From Brugia malayi (Eukaryota > Nematoda > Chromadorea > Rhabditida > Onchocercidae): 64,000 nucleotides of DNA. The stretch is taken from NCBI RefSeq assembly GCF_000002995.4, contig NW_025062475.1, positions 13,114,687-13,178,686 on the forward strand, in the 5' to 3' direction. The position numbers were made by a program, and so were the translations under genes. The notes below the pieces were generated by a model. That model was not told the origin of the DNA and made no database searches. It saw nothing but the letters and a program-made list of their open reading frames with translations. Shown one piece after another: positions 27,401 through 40,690 of the stretch. Position 1 is the stretch's first letter; every line of letters begins with the position of its first letter.

Positions 27401-30400
27401 GGTAATTTATAGACAAAATAGTGAATATAGGAAACACGTGTTTTGGAATCCATTTTGGCGGCATTAATAAAGTGATGATGTAAGTCAAACGTCATAAGTG
27501 GTTCTGGCAAATTCCTAAAAAAAATATAATATCCTGGAAAATATTAAAGTCTCAATTATATTAAAATTTACTTATACAAGGCTGAGTCAAATAAATTACT
27601 TTGGCATCTCGTGAGAAATTATGCAACAAAACTCGAATGTCTATAATACTAAATTAAACATTCAGTGGTTGCGTAAATGCTATGTTCAAAATTATCAGTT
27701 TCATCATTTCATTTCAAACCGTTAGAAAAATGCTTTCATGTCAAATACAATTATCATAATTTTCAATAAAGTCAAGTAAACGTAATACTATAAGTGTAAA
27801 TAATTACGTATAGTTAAAATAAATTAGATCCTTGATCACAAAAAAAGAAAAAAAAAAAAAAAAAAACTAAATATGACTAACACATTTAGCCTTTAATTGT
27901 GATTAGCATTACAACATGTCAGAAAAAAAAAGAAAAAAAAAAACCTTAAAAAAGTTTTAAGAGCGCTTGACAATGTTTTAATTTCCCATTCATCATCTGT
28001 AAAGCTAAGTTTGTCATATATGGAACGTCGTTTGTCTAATCCAATTTGCAGTAACTTTTGCACTTTAGATGTAACACCACAATTTCGATATAATCCTTGC
28101 TCACATATCCCTAAAAAAAAAAAAATTTTAATATTTTTTAACAAAAATATACCAGAAATTAATATATGTTTGCATGTTTATACTTCTCACTGACTACAAA
28201 AAACGAAGAAATGTCAAGAAAGGATGAGAAAATATTTGAGCAGTTAACAAGTTGCAAAAGGGAATTTCTTCAAACTTTCAAATTATGATATAAATCTAAA
28301 AACTGAGCAATGACATTAGTTTAAAACATATGTATGAAATGTTTTCGCATGTTTGCTGTTTAAATTTGTTGTAAAAAACTAATTTATGATCCTTTCTAAG
28401 CTAACAGCATATAGCGAACAAAATAATATTTTAAATGAAGTTGAAATTTTTAATTTTTCCAATAATACAGCACTAAAAAGTTAATAATTACAATTCATCA
28501 TCACTCCCAAAATATTTATAGATTGTATTGCAGAATTAAAATCTTTTCCTCATCTTCAATAACAATTCTTTAATTTAATTTATTCTTCAGTTTGAAAATG
28601 AAGGAGAAGTGTATGGAAGGGAGAGAGAGAGAGAGAAAGGGAGAGAAAAAAAAAAGTTCTATTTTTTGAAAGTAAAAGTGCCATTATCACTTGAAAACAA
28701 ATAATTAATTTGCAAAGGAAAGGAAAAAAAAAAATAAAAAATAATGCGATAGAAAACACAGATGTTAAGCCAAAGCTATGATTTTAGAAAAGTTTAATTA
28801 GTCTTAACATATCAACCAATGTAATATTTAAAATCCAACGCATTAAATAAGTATTATCCATACTGTAAAAGTATCACAAGACATCAATTTTTTGCTTTTA
28901 ATAAATTGATAAAGTGAAGAAATTAGAGTGCAATGAGTCAGAAATACAATAGGTTGATCAAATTTTAATAATTCAATATGGTAACTTCTAAAGAAAAAAA
29001 AAAAAAAAAATTCTATGGTAACTAAATTAAAATTGTCGAAGTGGAAAAGCTATTACCAATCATTGCTAATAATGATAGCAACTTATTTTCTCAAAATATC
29101 AGCAACTGATAATTATATCGCTTTTCAAATAGCATAATTTTACATTTGAAAATATAATTTCAAATTTGATAACATAGAATTAAAACACCTGTGAAAATTT
29201 TTTATGTATCATTTAAATTTTTTCGAATTTAATTTTTAACTTCTCTTCAAAATTCACAAACCTTTTTCTTCGATTGCTTCTATACATTTTCGTACAAAAT
29301 CGAAACCACTATCATCCAAAACTGCTGCAAAAAAGAAAAAAAAAAAGGACTACCAATTAATAAATATATCTAATTAAGATTAAATATAAGGAGAAAAAAA
29401 CTTTGTTCATTTTAAATAAAAATTTAAAAAAAGAAAAAGAAAAATACCATGGCATTCATCCAATACAAATGCCGGCAAAAATGCACTACCACAATATACA
29501 GCTCTCAAACCTTGGGTTAAATTGTAAGTTGTTGAGGTACGATCAAGACGATTAGTAATACCCGAAGAATGGGTAAAGTCTGCGTATGAAGAACGCATTG
29601 AATGTTTAGTAAAGCAGAAAATGAATGATTAAAGAAGAGAATACAAACATTTGCATTCAGAAAAATATATGATTAAAGATAAATTTTATCATTTATGATA
29701 ATAATATTATCAAAGTAGTAATACTACTATTACTAATACTAGTGATATTTGTTGCTGTTGTTGTTTGCTGCTGATGCTAGAATATTTCTTTATGAAACTG
29801 AAACCAATAATGATGTCTAAAAAGAGAGAGAGAGGAAAAAAAAAAAGAAGGCCTAATAAGCATTGAATACATATTTTTAGTCTATCTTTTTAGATGTCTA
29901 AATTCTTTTAAAATTTAAGCCTCTATGAAGTATTGAATTTCTTCCACACTCTCTAAATCTTTCATTTTGCATTAAAAAATGACGTCAATAATGAAGATTA
30001 GCATAACTAACTAATATGCGACATGAAAATGAATGAATCTTTGAAAAAAAAAGTGAGTGTATACATTTCTATGATTGAAAATTTCTTTCATAAAAAACAT
30101 TTTCTTACAATAATATTAATACCACTTAAAAAAAAAAAAAAAAAATGATTTTACAACTATAATGAAGATAATTTATCAATATTGTTGAAGATAAATATTT
30201 TCATTCATTCTATATCAAATAACAATAACAATAAGCAAATAATAAATATCATTGACGTTGTAAAATATTCGAAAAGATTTGAAATTAAATTTTATAAATG
30301 ATTTAAATAAATGTTGTTAGTTACCGAATTTATTTTCCAAAATAACAATCATATGTAGAATACAATGTGAAAAAAATAATTAAACCTAATACGTACCTAT

Positions 30401-30907
30401 CTATGCTTTTTCAACATAACCAACATGCGTAAATTTTGATAAAGATTTGTACTTAAATATATTTTATATTATTTGAAGATTTATCATTTTTCATTCTATC
30501 AAGGTACCAAAAGAATAAACTTATTATAGTAGCATAATGAGACAAAGAAATATGAGTAAAAATAAAAAAAAAAAAAAAAAAAAACCGTTACTATGTGTTA
30601 AAGATATATAAAAATAGCTATGTAGTAATATAAGATGTTATATAATTTATAATTATTAAATTTAACATTATCTCTATTAGTTAATGTTAGAAATTTAGAA
30701 ATATTTCGACACGAGAAAAAAATTCCAATTATTAAAGTTTGACATAATTTAGTTGAAAAAAAAAAAAAAAAAAAGAGAAATTCCTCTCGGGAGAAGAAGT
30801 AATTCTGGAGCAAATCAAAATTTTGAACAAAACATTTTAAGAAGATGAAATTTAGGAGAAACCATATGTGCACCAATGTTCTTAAAACTTAGCAAACAGA
30901 TCGCATT

Positions 30908-30939
<32 letters not shown>

Positions 30940-33900
30940 AGATATATGCTTATATTTTCAATTCAATTCCATCTCTCAGCTACAAAACTCTGTCGAGGAG
31001 AGAGAGAGAGAGAGAGAGCAGTAATTATTTTTACAAAATTAGGTAAGTCTAAAATTTAAATTAAAATGCTCATGATAAAGTGTAAACTACTAACATTTAA
31101 GGAGATAAATGATTTTTTGCAACTACGGTAGCGATTAGGCCAAATAAAAGTGATAATTGTATAAAATAAAATGAATGTCAATGAGAGATAAATAAAATTC
31201 TATAAATGTATCTAACATAAAATTTCATGTGATTATTTCATGTTTACATGTTAATATGAAAATTACTTCAAACAATAAATGAAATCATATTCTATCAAAG
31301 CTTTTAGCATTTATTCAATTTCTTGAAAGTGAAGATAATGCTGTCGCATCAACTTTGGTCAATCAACAATCAGTCACCAGTCACCATCTCAGTGCTTTTC
31401 TAAATTCTCGCATACTGATGAATGAAATATATGAAATTGCATAACAACTGTCACTTATAACTAACAACAAAATGACTAAAAAGAATTTCATTTAAAAAAA
31501 AAAAAAAAGTTAGTAAAATTTGATAATAGGTTAAAAATGTATAATCATCACTATTTTTTAAATCTAATTAATTAATGTATTATAGCAATAGTATCTCTTC
31601 TATCTATCATAAGAAAATAGAAGATACTCTTTCGATGAATTTCTTGCAAATTAAACAAAGCACAACAAAGCACACTTTGATTTCATAAGAAAACTATTCT
31701 AAATTTGAAATCTTTCCTTGTAATCTTTACTCTTTACTCTGTACATAAAATTCCAGCTCAAAAATTTTCACAATCAATACTAATGATCAGATTGACCAAT
31801 TCATTACTTAGTTATTTATTGATTGAGTACTTCTATAACTATTGATATATAAATAAATACTCTTTTATTATTATTATGGATAATAATTTTATTTTCACTA
31901 ACAGTGAAACGAACTATCATGCAGAAATTCATTCGTCATGATATAGTTTTATAATATAAAGTGAAACATTCTTACCATAAATTAATTATATTTATATATT
32001 CAAAACTTAATACTAAAAAGTAAATCAGATAACATAAATTATACTATTAAAAAAAATTAAAATTATTATTAAAAAAAAAAAAGACTAATTTTGAAAAATA
32101 TTTTTAAAAGAGTCTAAATTACAATATTTACCATTCAATTTATTACATTTAATGTAAACTTAACGAAATAAGGAATGCATATATGCACCCAAATCTTCTA
32201 AAAAAACAAAAAAAAAAAAAAAACAAAAAACAACACGTATCTAATTTTGCATCGATTGATTTCTCTTTGAAAATTTCAAATTGAAATTTCAAGTAAATTT
32301 ATTCAATTATATGCAAAAAATAATTCCTAAATTTCAATCTCAATTTAATAGGAAAAATATTTTCAAAGGTACATTTTTCTTTGAAATGTTAACAATTGGT
32401 TAGCAATGATAGCTTGCTGTTATGTAATTCAAAAATGTGATAATATAAATGAAAGCATGTAAACATGAGCATAAAAGTTGAGATAAAAAAAAAAAAAATC
32501 GAATAAAATATTTGAGGTGTAATTGAATCGTTTTATCGATCATGGAACAAAATTATTTGAAAATTTTTATAATTTACCATATTCTCTATACAAATGTAAT
32601 AGAATGTAAGGAAGTAAACAGCAATCAGCGTTATGTAATGAATATGCTTCTAAAGCTAATGCTAGTACTTTTACTAATTCTTTTTTTTTTTTTACCACTA
32701 GCACATCATCATCCAAAAATAACTATGAAAACAACAATAGCAGCAAAATCATAAATAAAAAAAAAAAAAAAAGAAAAAAAGAAAAAAGCATTGTAGCAAA
32801 CATACTTTTGAGCCTAGCATAACATATCACAAATTGACATAAAATTGGTAATTTCAATTAATTTTTCTTCTAAAAAGGCAAGAAAAAAAAAAAAAAAACC
32901 AAAAACTCTTTTTAAGATCTTAAAGTTCATAATAAAAAAGAAAAAAAAAAAAAAAACAAAAATCGTTAAATTCTTTAAGAATTATTTTAATGATGTGGTA
33001 AAATAAAATGACAAAACAAAAATATTAGAAAATTAGAAAAATGATCTGAAATTTAGGAAGGAAGGAAACAAAAACAAAAAAAAAAAAAAAAACTGAATAA
33101 GATCAAATTTTGAAGAGATACAATACCATATTATGATAAATAACTAAGTACTACCTATTTTCATCTTTCAATTTATCGCTTCTCATCTCTTTTATTTCTT
33201 CCATATGATCAAAAAGTTTAGAAATAAACTTTTTCACTTCTTCCACATCATTTAAATTATATGGTTCTTTTTTTTTTTTTTTTTTTTATATGCCCAAAAA
33301 ATGTTTCATAAAAGATTATGTAGTTATGTCTAACAGATGTAGTAGATATATGCATAACTAATTTTTTTTTTTTTTTAAGCATTCAAAAAAGAAATAAAGA
33401 AGTCATTCTTCTTTTTTTTTTCTCCTTCTTCCAATTTAATTTCATGATAAAAAAAAATTCATGAATGCATCCAAAAACAAAAAAAGAAATTACGCAAATT
33501 TTTCATGAATTAAAATTTCAAGGAACTACCGCTAATAACAAAAACAATATCCAGGGATTATAGGATTCTGAAAATGTCAAACTGGATTAAATGATTTAAC
33601 CAGTGGAATTAGTGAGATTACAATGAGAGCTTAATATATATGTAATGACATCATTAGATTCGGCATTCCATATTATGTCCAAGTATTAAATTTTGAAGAT
33701 AAACAAAAAGAAAAAAAAAAAAAAAAAAAAACTGCAAAGTAAGAATAACAGAATAGATAAAATATTGGTAAATAGGTGGATCTGATTTCACTTCACCTTG
33801 AGCTACAAGTCAAATAGCTTAAGAATCAAAGTAAAATAATTACTCATTTAAAGAAAAAAAAAAAAAAAAACCTTGCAATAAAAGAATTAAATCATTTAGG

Positions 33901-36900
33901 ATTTTTGATACTAAACAACTAAAAGAAAAAACTGCAAACAACAATAAGAAACGGATCATCAATAAAAAGTTCTGAGATTGCAAAATGCAAGAATCATTAT
34001 ACTATTTGTACTAAACATACATGCATCACAGATATGATCAAAAAAGGAGAAAGAAAAGAAAAAAACAAAGAATTATACAAATTTAGTTTTGCTATTGGTT
34101 ATATAAAACGAAAAAAAAAAGTGCTTACTTCCGAGGCAATTTGATGTTGGTCCTGTTCCAGGTGAGTATATCTGAAATTTGTTTGTGTTATTATGATGTT
34201 TTCAAAAAAAAGTGCAAAAAAGAATTTATACACTTTACTTATATGATTTTAACTCCATTAATGAATCGAAGTGAAATAAAAAAAAGCACAGTTGTTTTAT
34301 TCAATAACAACATAATTATCAAAAAAGCTAATATCCAATATTCAGAAAGATAATATCCAATTTCCTAGAACACTAATCAGATAGCGGCAATATCAAAAAT
34401 ATTTCATACATAGCTAATCCTTAGAATATTTTTCGCATCATACTTAGCTTTCATTGAATAACAAATACTATATCAGATCAGTTTTTTCATTATAATTAAA
34501 ATTACCTTCACATTTGTAATATTTCAATTTTAAAGATAATGTTTTTATTGCACTAGGAATGTCTTATAAACACAGATTCAAAACAGTATTTGAATTCAGT
34601 CATCCAAATTTGAGTTATTTTGTTAATTGCTAATACAGCAAATATGAGGATTCGAGACGCCCAAAATTTGAGTTGTACACATTGCTTACATAACATTAGC
34701 AAATCCAATACATATTTGAAATCAATATTTTACAAATTATAAAGTTGTCAAATGATATGAAATCTTACGGGCTCTCTTCCATCCATAGCATCAAGCCATT
34801 GTCGACGATCTTCTTCCGATAATGCTTGTAGCGTCATTTGCTCGGTACGATCCATTGCTAAGACATCAAAGCAAAACCTAGAAAATAATTTTATGAAGAA
34901 AGTAAAATGTATAGAATGCCTTAATGATTGAAACTATGCATATTATATGAGTTATTTCCATAGATTAACATTATTATTTGAAATTTTAATAGTATTATGA
35001 AAAAAGGAAAAAAAAAAAAACCTCTTATCAATACTGTCTGAGGCCCTTCGAGTGCATGTCTTCAGTTTAAAAGAAACAGATTGTCCAAGCGCACCTTTCA
35101 TATCCTTAAGTGATAAAACAAAGAAAAATAATTAGTGAATTTTAAAAATTGAATGGAACCTGGATTTAGGATGAAAAATTGCATAAAATATGATTTGATA
35201 ATAGCTGTCACACAGAGTTGCATGGCAGTTACAGTTTAAGATGACCTATTTTACAATATGCAATAAAACTAAATTAATAATGAAATTTACAATATATATC
35301 AACTTCTGTGAGTTCTACTGTTCCTCATGACCTTTTTTTAGAAAAAAAAAAAAAAAAAAAAACAAAACAAAACATTTCAAAGATTTGAGATCATTCCAAA
35401 ATTTCATTTGTCATTTTTAATAATCAACAAATTGCCAAAAATTATAACTACAGTATTTTACTAACCGTTCTTGCTGTGTTATTTACTGGAATCATTGTGA
35501 ATATTCGTGTTTCCTTTTGATATACACAATAATACATAGTCCATCGATTTGACAAAACATCTCTACTAATTGTTTCTGGAAACAAATATGTGACTATAAA
35601 TATTAAATAGATAATGTGATTATGTCACATATTCCTCCAAAAAACATGTCTTCGTGTAATACAAGTTTTTAAGAAATAGAAAATAACCTACTTGGGATTT
35701 TACTTTTTTCATGAGCAAAAATATAGCCTTGTTTTATGCTAGAAACGGTTCGAGGCGTCGGATTTTCATTATCACTGTCATTTTTACCCGTTTGAAATAC
35801 CTGAAATTCGTAAAGTCGATTTATACACAAGGTTAATTTGTATTAAATTTTGCCTAAATTTTTTGCTAATCCTGCCCCTAGAAACATCTACCCAGCAACT
35901 GATAACCTAGATCTCATATTGAAAAATATCAGTAAGTAATTAGTTTATCTGATGAATTCTAATTTCCTAAAGTCACTTTTCCACTCTTTCGTGATATGAC
36001 AGCTGAACATTGAATAATAAGGAATCTAGCATTTAAATGAAACTTCTAATTTCATACATTTGGATCGCTTGAAAAAGACATCCAAATATTTCGTGATAAA
36101 ACGTTTAAAATTCTTGCAAAAATCAAAACCTACTGCATTTTTCAAATGATTTATCAGCATTTTATCTTTGAGCTGCACATAATATTCTTTTGTTTCCTCG
36201 AAGCTTTCTTTTGCCTAAAATTTACTCTTTATTTTCAATAAAAATTAACAAAAAAATTCGCATAAAATGAATTCGAACGAATAAGGTGCTCTCTCCAATA
36301 TCTTTGTTGATAAAAGACAGTGTGAAAATGGATATCTATAAACCAAACAAACACAAAAATATGACCTTTTGAACTTTTGACTGCACTTCACTTAGAAATG
36401 GCTTGAAATCCTCATGTGTTACGTGACCTAAAAAGATTCTTATCATTGCCAACAATGATTTTATTGCTTGACAATGAGAAACGATGCTTTCTACAGTGAC
36501 ACCCAGAAGCATAAAGCAATACAAATTTTAATAAAACATAAATAATTTTTATTACATCCGTGTAAAAAAGAAAAAAATTTTCATATGTGAAAAATATTAA
36601 CACTTACCAACATGATAAAAAGTAAGCCAGCTATATACGAATGAGCATAGCGTCTCTACAAATTCAAATTTCATTCTTTCTTGAACCGCTTGTATCGCTG
36701 TTACATAGTCCAGCGAACAGCTACAGAAATTCCGCTGCTGCATATCCAGTTGGGCATCTGCTTCTTTGAAATCATTTTTCCGTGCCTTTAAATTTTCAAT
36801 TTAAAGAATAGTTTAACATAGATTTCCTAAATACGTTGCAAATGGTTTTATCATTTTCATCTGGAGTTTCCAAGTATTTTGTATGTTCTCATACTTTCAA

Positions 36901-38536
36901 AGTTATTTCAAATCGTGGTGGAAATTTTAATTAGGAAAAGATTTTATCAGGGAAGATTTTTTAATTTTTGCTAGCAAAAGTAGAAGTTTACTAATGAAAG
37001 AAGAGATATAGCAGGAAATTAAATTTTACAAAAAAAAAAATAATAACAGCCTATAAAAGTCAGAAGAAAGATAATAAAAAAAAGAAAAAGTTACCGTTGA
37101 TAAATGCAAATGTTTTTCGAGTGATGCATAAAATTTATTGGATTCCTTTTCGTATCTTTTTTTATCATCATGTAATACCTAAATTAACTTGCATTTTTGA
37201 AAGACATATATGATTATCTTGTAATAGCATTAAGACTTGACAGAATTTGAAATCCTTGGAAACTATACTTATTCTAAATTAAGCATGAAACAATAATCTG
37301 ACAAAGAACAAGTAATATTACCTTGATCTACAGACTAGTCATCCAAATATGCAAACATGCATTTAACATGAATGCAATCGCTATTCATAAATCAAAAGTA
37401 ACCTTGCCAATTCCTTCTACTCGAAATTTACGTAATGGTTCGATAAAATGAATTTCCGAATCTTCAATGATTTTTTCGCGATGATCCTCGATCTGACTTA
37501 TAAAATCTCCAAATTTGCTCACACACTCAGCTGCAAATCTAATATATCAATTAAGCTCTTATTATGATAATTTATCAGTAATTATAAATTAATTATACAA
37601 TAGTAGAAATTCTGTCACAAAATTGAAACATGCATCAAATCAGACGTCGAATTTCATTGCTTTATTTTATTTTATTCACCGCTACAGTTAAGCAATGACG
37701 CAGCTACAAGGTACAAAAAAATTATCTATCATTCTATATTAACATTATATAGCAATAAAAATGTATGAAAGCATCTCAAACTACATTATCCTTCATAATT
37801 CACAAAAGTATGGGTAGAATAATGAAGAATTAAGAAGAAAAAAATAACCTATTTTTCGTTCATCATCTGTCTGAGTACTACCAATTGTGACAAATTTAAA
37901 TTCTTTCAATGATTTTGCAAATGCTCTTTGAGCCACAGAAAGTTCTGCAAAATAATTATGAATTATATTTCATATCTTCCCTATTCTGATGCATACTAAA
38001 AAAAAATGTATTTATAAATCGTCATCTATAAAATTCTAATCTAGACTTTCCTGACATTTACAAATATTATATAATATGGAAAATGAAGAAAAGATAGTTT
38101 AATTAAATTAATCTGATGAAAAAATAAGTTTAAACTATAAATTAATGGATTGATGTGATATCAAAACTAAGTGCTAAATATTTGTTTTATTTATGTTCTA
38201 GTTCCTCCTAGCTTTAAAAAAGAAAAAGAAAAACGCAAAAGAAAAAAAGAATGAAGAAATGATAAAAATTGAAAAGAAAGAAAAATGAAAAACTGGAACC
38301 AGAATAGTGTAAAGAAAGGTGACTGAGAATACAAAAGATGTAAAAAATAAAAACTTAAATATGTGAAAACAGTAAAACTTACTTCTTGTGCAATGAATAA
38401 GTTCACGGCATTGTATTTCGATATTTTTGATATTTTTATGAGCATCTTCCAAAACACTTTCATGCTCACGTAAATTTTGGCGAAACCACGGAGTATCCGA
38501 AAGGCAATCCGCAAATTCTAACGGTCGCAGAACCAT
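21465..38536 (-). CDS. GRAF: GRAF/oligophrenin-type BAR-PH-RhoGAP-SH3 protein
   Basis: 25 exons: 38536-38383, 37944-37849, 37530-37403, 37178-37095, 36785-36608, 36427-36366, 36214-36134, 35800-35692, 35575-35466, 35104-35022, 34877-34769, 34171-34129, 29579-29448, 29324-29262, 28110-27945, 27514-27353, 27056-26897, 26524-26358, 26033-25909, 25547-25346, 24839-24676, 23722-23671, 22920-22639, 22106-22024, 21556-21465. The sum is 3087 nt, 1028 aa. Domains: BAR (1-~245; PLEFADCLSDTPWFR matches the GRAF N-terminus), PH (~275-395; QGYIF, RFCFDV, EEDRRQWLDAMDGREP), RhoGAP (~460-640; arginine finger in GLYRNCG, EWEIKTLSSALKTFLRNLPEP, NLMTVGNLAVCFGPTLLRP), a Ser/Thr-rich linker with PPPIYDRVPY, and SH3 (~970-1028; ALYDY-like TLYACTAG, DGWLIGTLNGKTGLIPANYV). 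The SH3 separates it from oligophrenin-1, which lacks one. The family bends membranes and turns off RhoA/Cdc42. Exons 12-14 encode a segment absent from human GRAF. The last intron appears to be GC-AG. Confidence 0.94.
29580..34128 (-). other. Large GRAF intron (intron 12)
   Basis: At 4.5 kb this is by far the longest intron of the gene. It separates exon 12 from exon 13, that is the PH half from the RhoGAP half. It is crowded with A runs of 15-26 bases (T on the sense strand) and a GA run at about 31000-31018. I find no coding frame with protein character in it. It may hide an internal promoter or alternative exons, but nothing visible proves that. Confidence 0.7.
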
Positions 38537-39451
38537 TATTATAGATCGTTAAAAATAAAAATATTATAAAATCCAAAAAAAAACAAAAATATAAAAGTAT
38601 CAAATAGCTTTGAGAAACTTCCATCGAATCATGTCGAATATCATTGAGATGAAGAATAGAATGCAAAATTATAGTATAAAATCGACTCACAATTTTTCCA
38701 GTACCAAAACACCTAGAAAATAATAAAATAGAAGAAAATATTAATGGCTACCAGAAGTATAAATTTTATTGATATTTGCATAATTTTAATTATAACAATT
38801 TTACACTTAAATACATAGAAAGTTTGGAATTAAAATTTAATTAAAAGCAATGGCTTATCTAAAATATTATAATTGAATTAATTAAAAAATCTATGAATAT
38901 CAAATAGATAATTTGATGATTAACAATGTGACAGAGAGACAGAGAGAGAGAGAGGGAGAGAGAGTTTGTCATCTCTTAATGATAAAGATATTACTTGTAT
39001 CAATTGTTATCTTCTTGCTGCTCTCAGGACAAAATGATATCGAGGTGATAAGCCATTTTCTTATCACAAAACCTTCTTCCAATTCGTCAAGGCTTATCAA
39101 CCACTCAAACAATTGATACAAGTGAGATGAAACATTTTCACGATGTATTAAATCGTTAATTTATTGGCAAAGATAACGTCATATAAGGAAATAGTGTTAA
39201 TTTTAAAGAGATTTTTTTTTTGACAAACGACAAAAAATTCAAAAAATACATTTATTAGAGATTGAGAGTGGAAAGATAGTGAAGTAGATGAGGAAACGAT
39301 AGATGATAGGAGTACCATTGAGAGAATTACATAAATGTAGTAATTCTCGACGATGAGAGTAAAAGTGATGAGTTGATTTTTAGCAGAGAAATGGATAGCG
39401 AGACGGTTAGTGATTACTTTTTCATTATGTATTATTTTAACAAGCAGAGCG

Positions 39452-39483
<32 letters not shown>

Positions 39484-40160
39484 GGAGAAAAAAGTGGGAA
39501 CGAAATTGCAATTTAGAAATTTGAAATGAAGAATTTTTCGATTTCATTCAGAATTATTCATTAACACAACAATTTCTTCACTCAATTTTTTAACTAAATT
39601 TTCTTTTCTTTCTTTCTCTCTCTCTCTCTCTCTATCTTTTACTTTTAACTTTTCAAATATTATTTTTATCAATTTAGCAAAATAAAATATTAGCAAAAAA
39701 TTTTTATATTATAAACAAATTGTTGATTTTTAATTTGTTTTTTTTTTCCTTTAAAATATATGTATTTTAGCTTAAAAAAAATGAAAGTTAAACTTTTAAT
39801 GAAAATGAAAAATGGATTTTTTAATCAATCATTTAATCAATCAATTTATTAATCAATCATTTCTTGTAATCTTTGATTTACTGTAATCTTTGCAATCTTT
39901 GATTTACAGTTTTGAATGAATCGATTGCAAAATTAGAAATTACATTATGAATTATATAATGTAAACATAATTCTATGGTAATTGTATTGATTTAACAAAA
40001 TAAATAAAAAAAAAAAGAAAAAATCATATTAACATGGAATTTTTTGAGAAAATTAATAAAAAAAAAAAAAAAAAAATTAAAAAAGTATTAACATGGAATT
40101 TTTTGAGAAAATTAAACAAAACATTTCTTTAATAACATATTTCACTTTATTAAGCTATCG
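38537..40160. other. Upstream region of the GRAF gene, no other gene seen
   Basis: AT-rich sequence with GA runs at about 38935-38964 and 39447-39482 and a CT run at about 39615-39637. A 67-codon plus-strand frame at 38913 starts inside the GA repeat and has no homology I recognise. The GRAF promoter should lie here. No acceptor-like AG occurs right before the GRAF ATG, so this gene may not be trans-spliced at that point. Confidence 0.4.
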
Positions 40161-40400
40161 ATATCAAATTATGATAGAGAGAAAAATAGAGAAAAAAAAG
40201 AGGAAACAGTAGAAAAATACCATATCATATCATATCATATCATATCATATCATATCATATCATATCATATCATATCATATCATATCATATCATATCATAT
40301 CATATCATATCATATCATATCATATCATATCATATCATCGTATCATATCAAATATGATAGTTACAAGAATAGAATGAGTAGGGAAAATGATAAATTAAAG
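40161..40400. repeat. (CATAT)n array with flanks that recur at 40590-40690
   Basis: About 23 units of CATAT occupy 40221-40337. The flanks (AGTAGAAAAATA before, ATAGTTACAAGAATAGAA after) recur around 40605-40670. There only about four units are present. The two are therefore copies of one locus differing in repeat length. Confidence 0.9.
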
Positions 40401-40589
40401 TATTAAAATATTTCTTTCCTTTTTTTTTTTTTTTTTTTTTTTATTAATATGAAACTTTTGGGAGAAAAAAAAAATCTTAGCAATACTTTGAAAATTATTA
40501 CTAATGCTTTTTGATTATATTTTAATTAGATGAAAATTTTAACATTTAATGAATGAAAAAAAAAAGAAAAAAATTTATAACAATGGATA

Positions 40590-40690
40590 ATAAAGAGAGA
40601 AAAGAGTAGAAAAATATCATATCATATCATATCATATCAAATATAATAGTTACAAGAATAGAAAGAATAGGAAAAATGATGAATCATAAT
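40590..40690. repeat. Second, unexpanded copy of the CATAT locus
   Basis: Same flanking words as the 40161-40400 copy, with about four ATCAT units at 40616-40640. Confidence 0.85.

Noticed and set aside
38913..39116. 67-codon frame with a hydrophobic stretch
   Set aside because: It begins in a GA simple repeat and has no acceptor, no continuing exons and no similarity I recognise.
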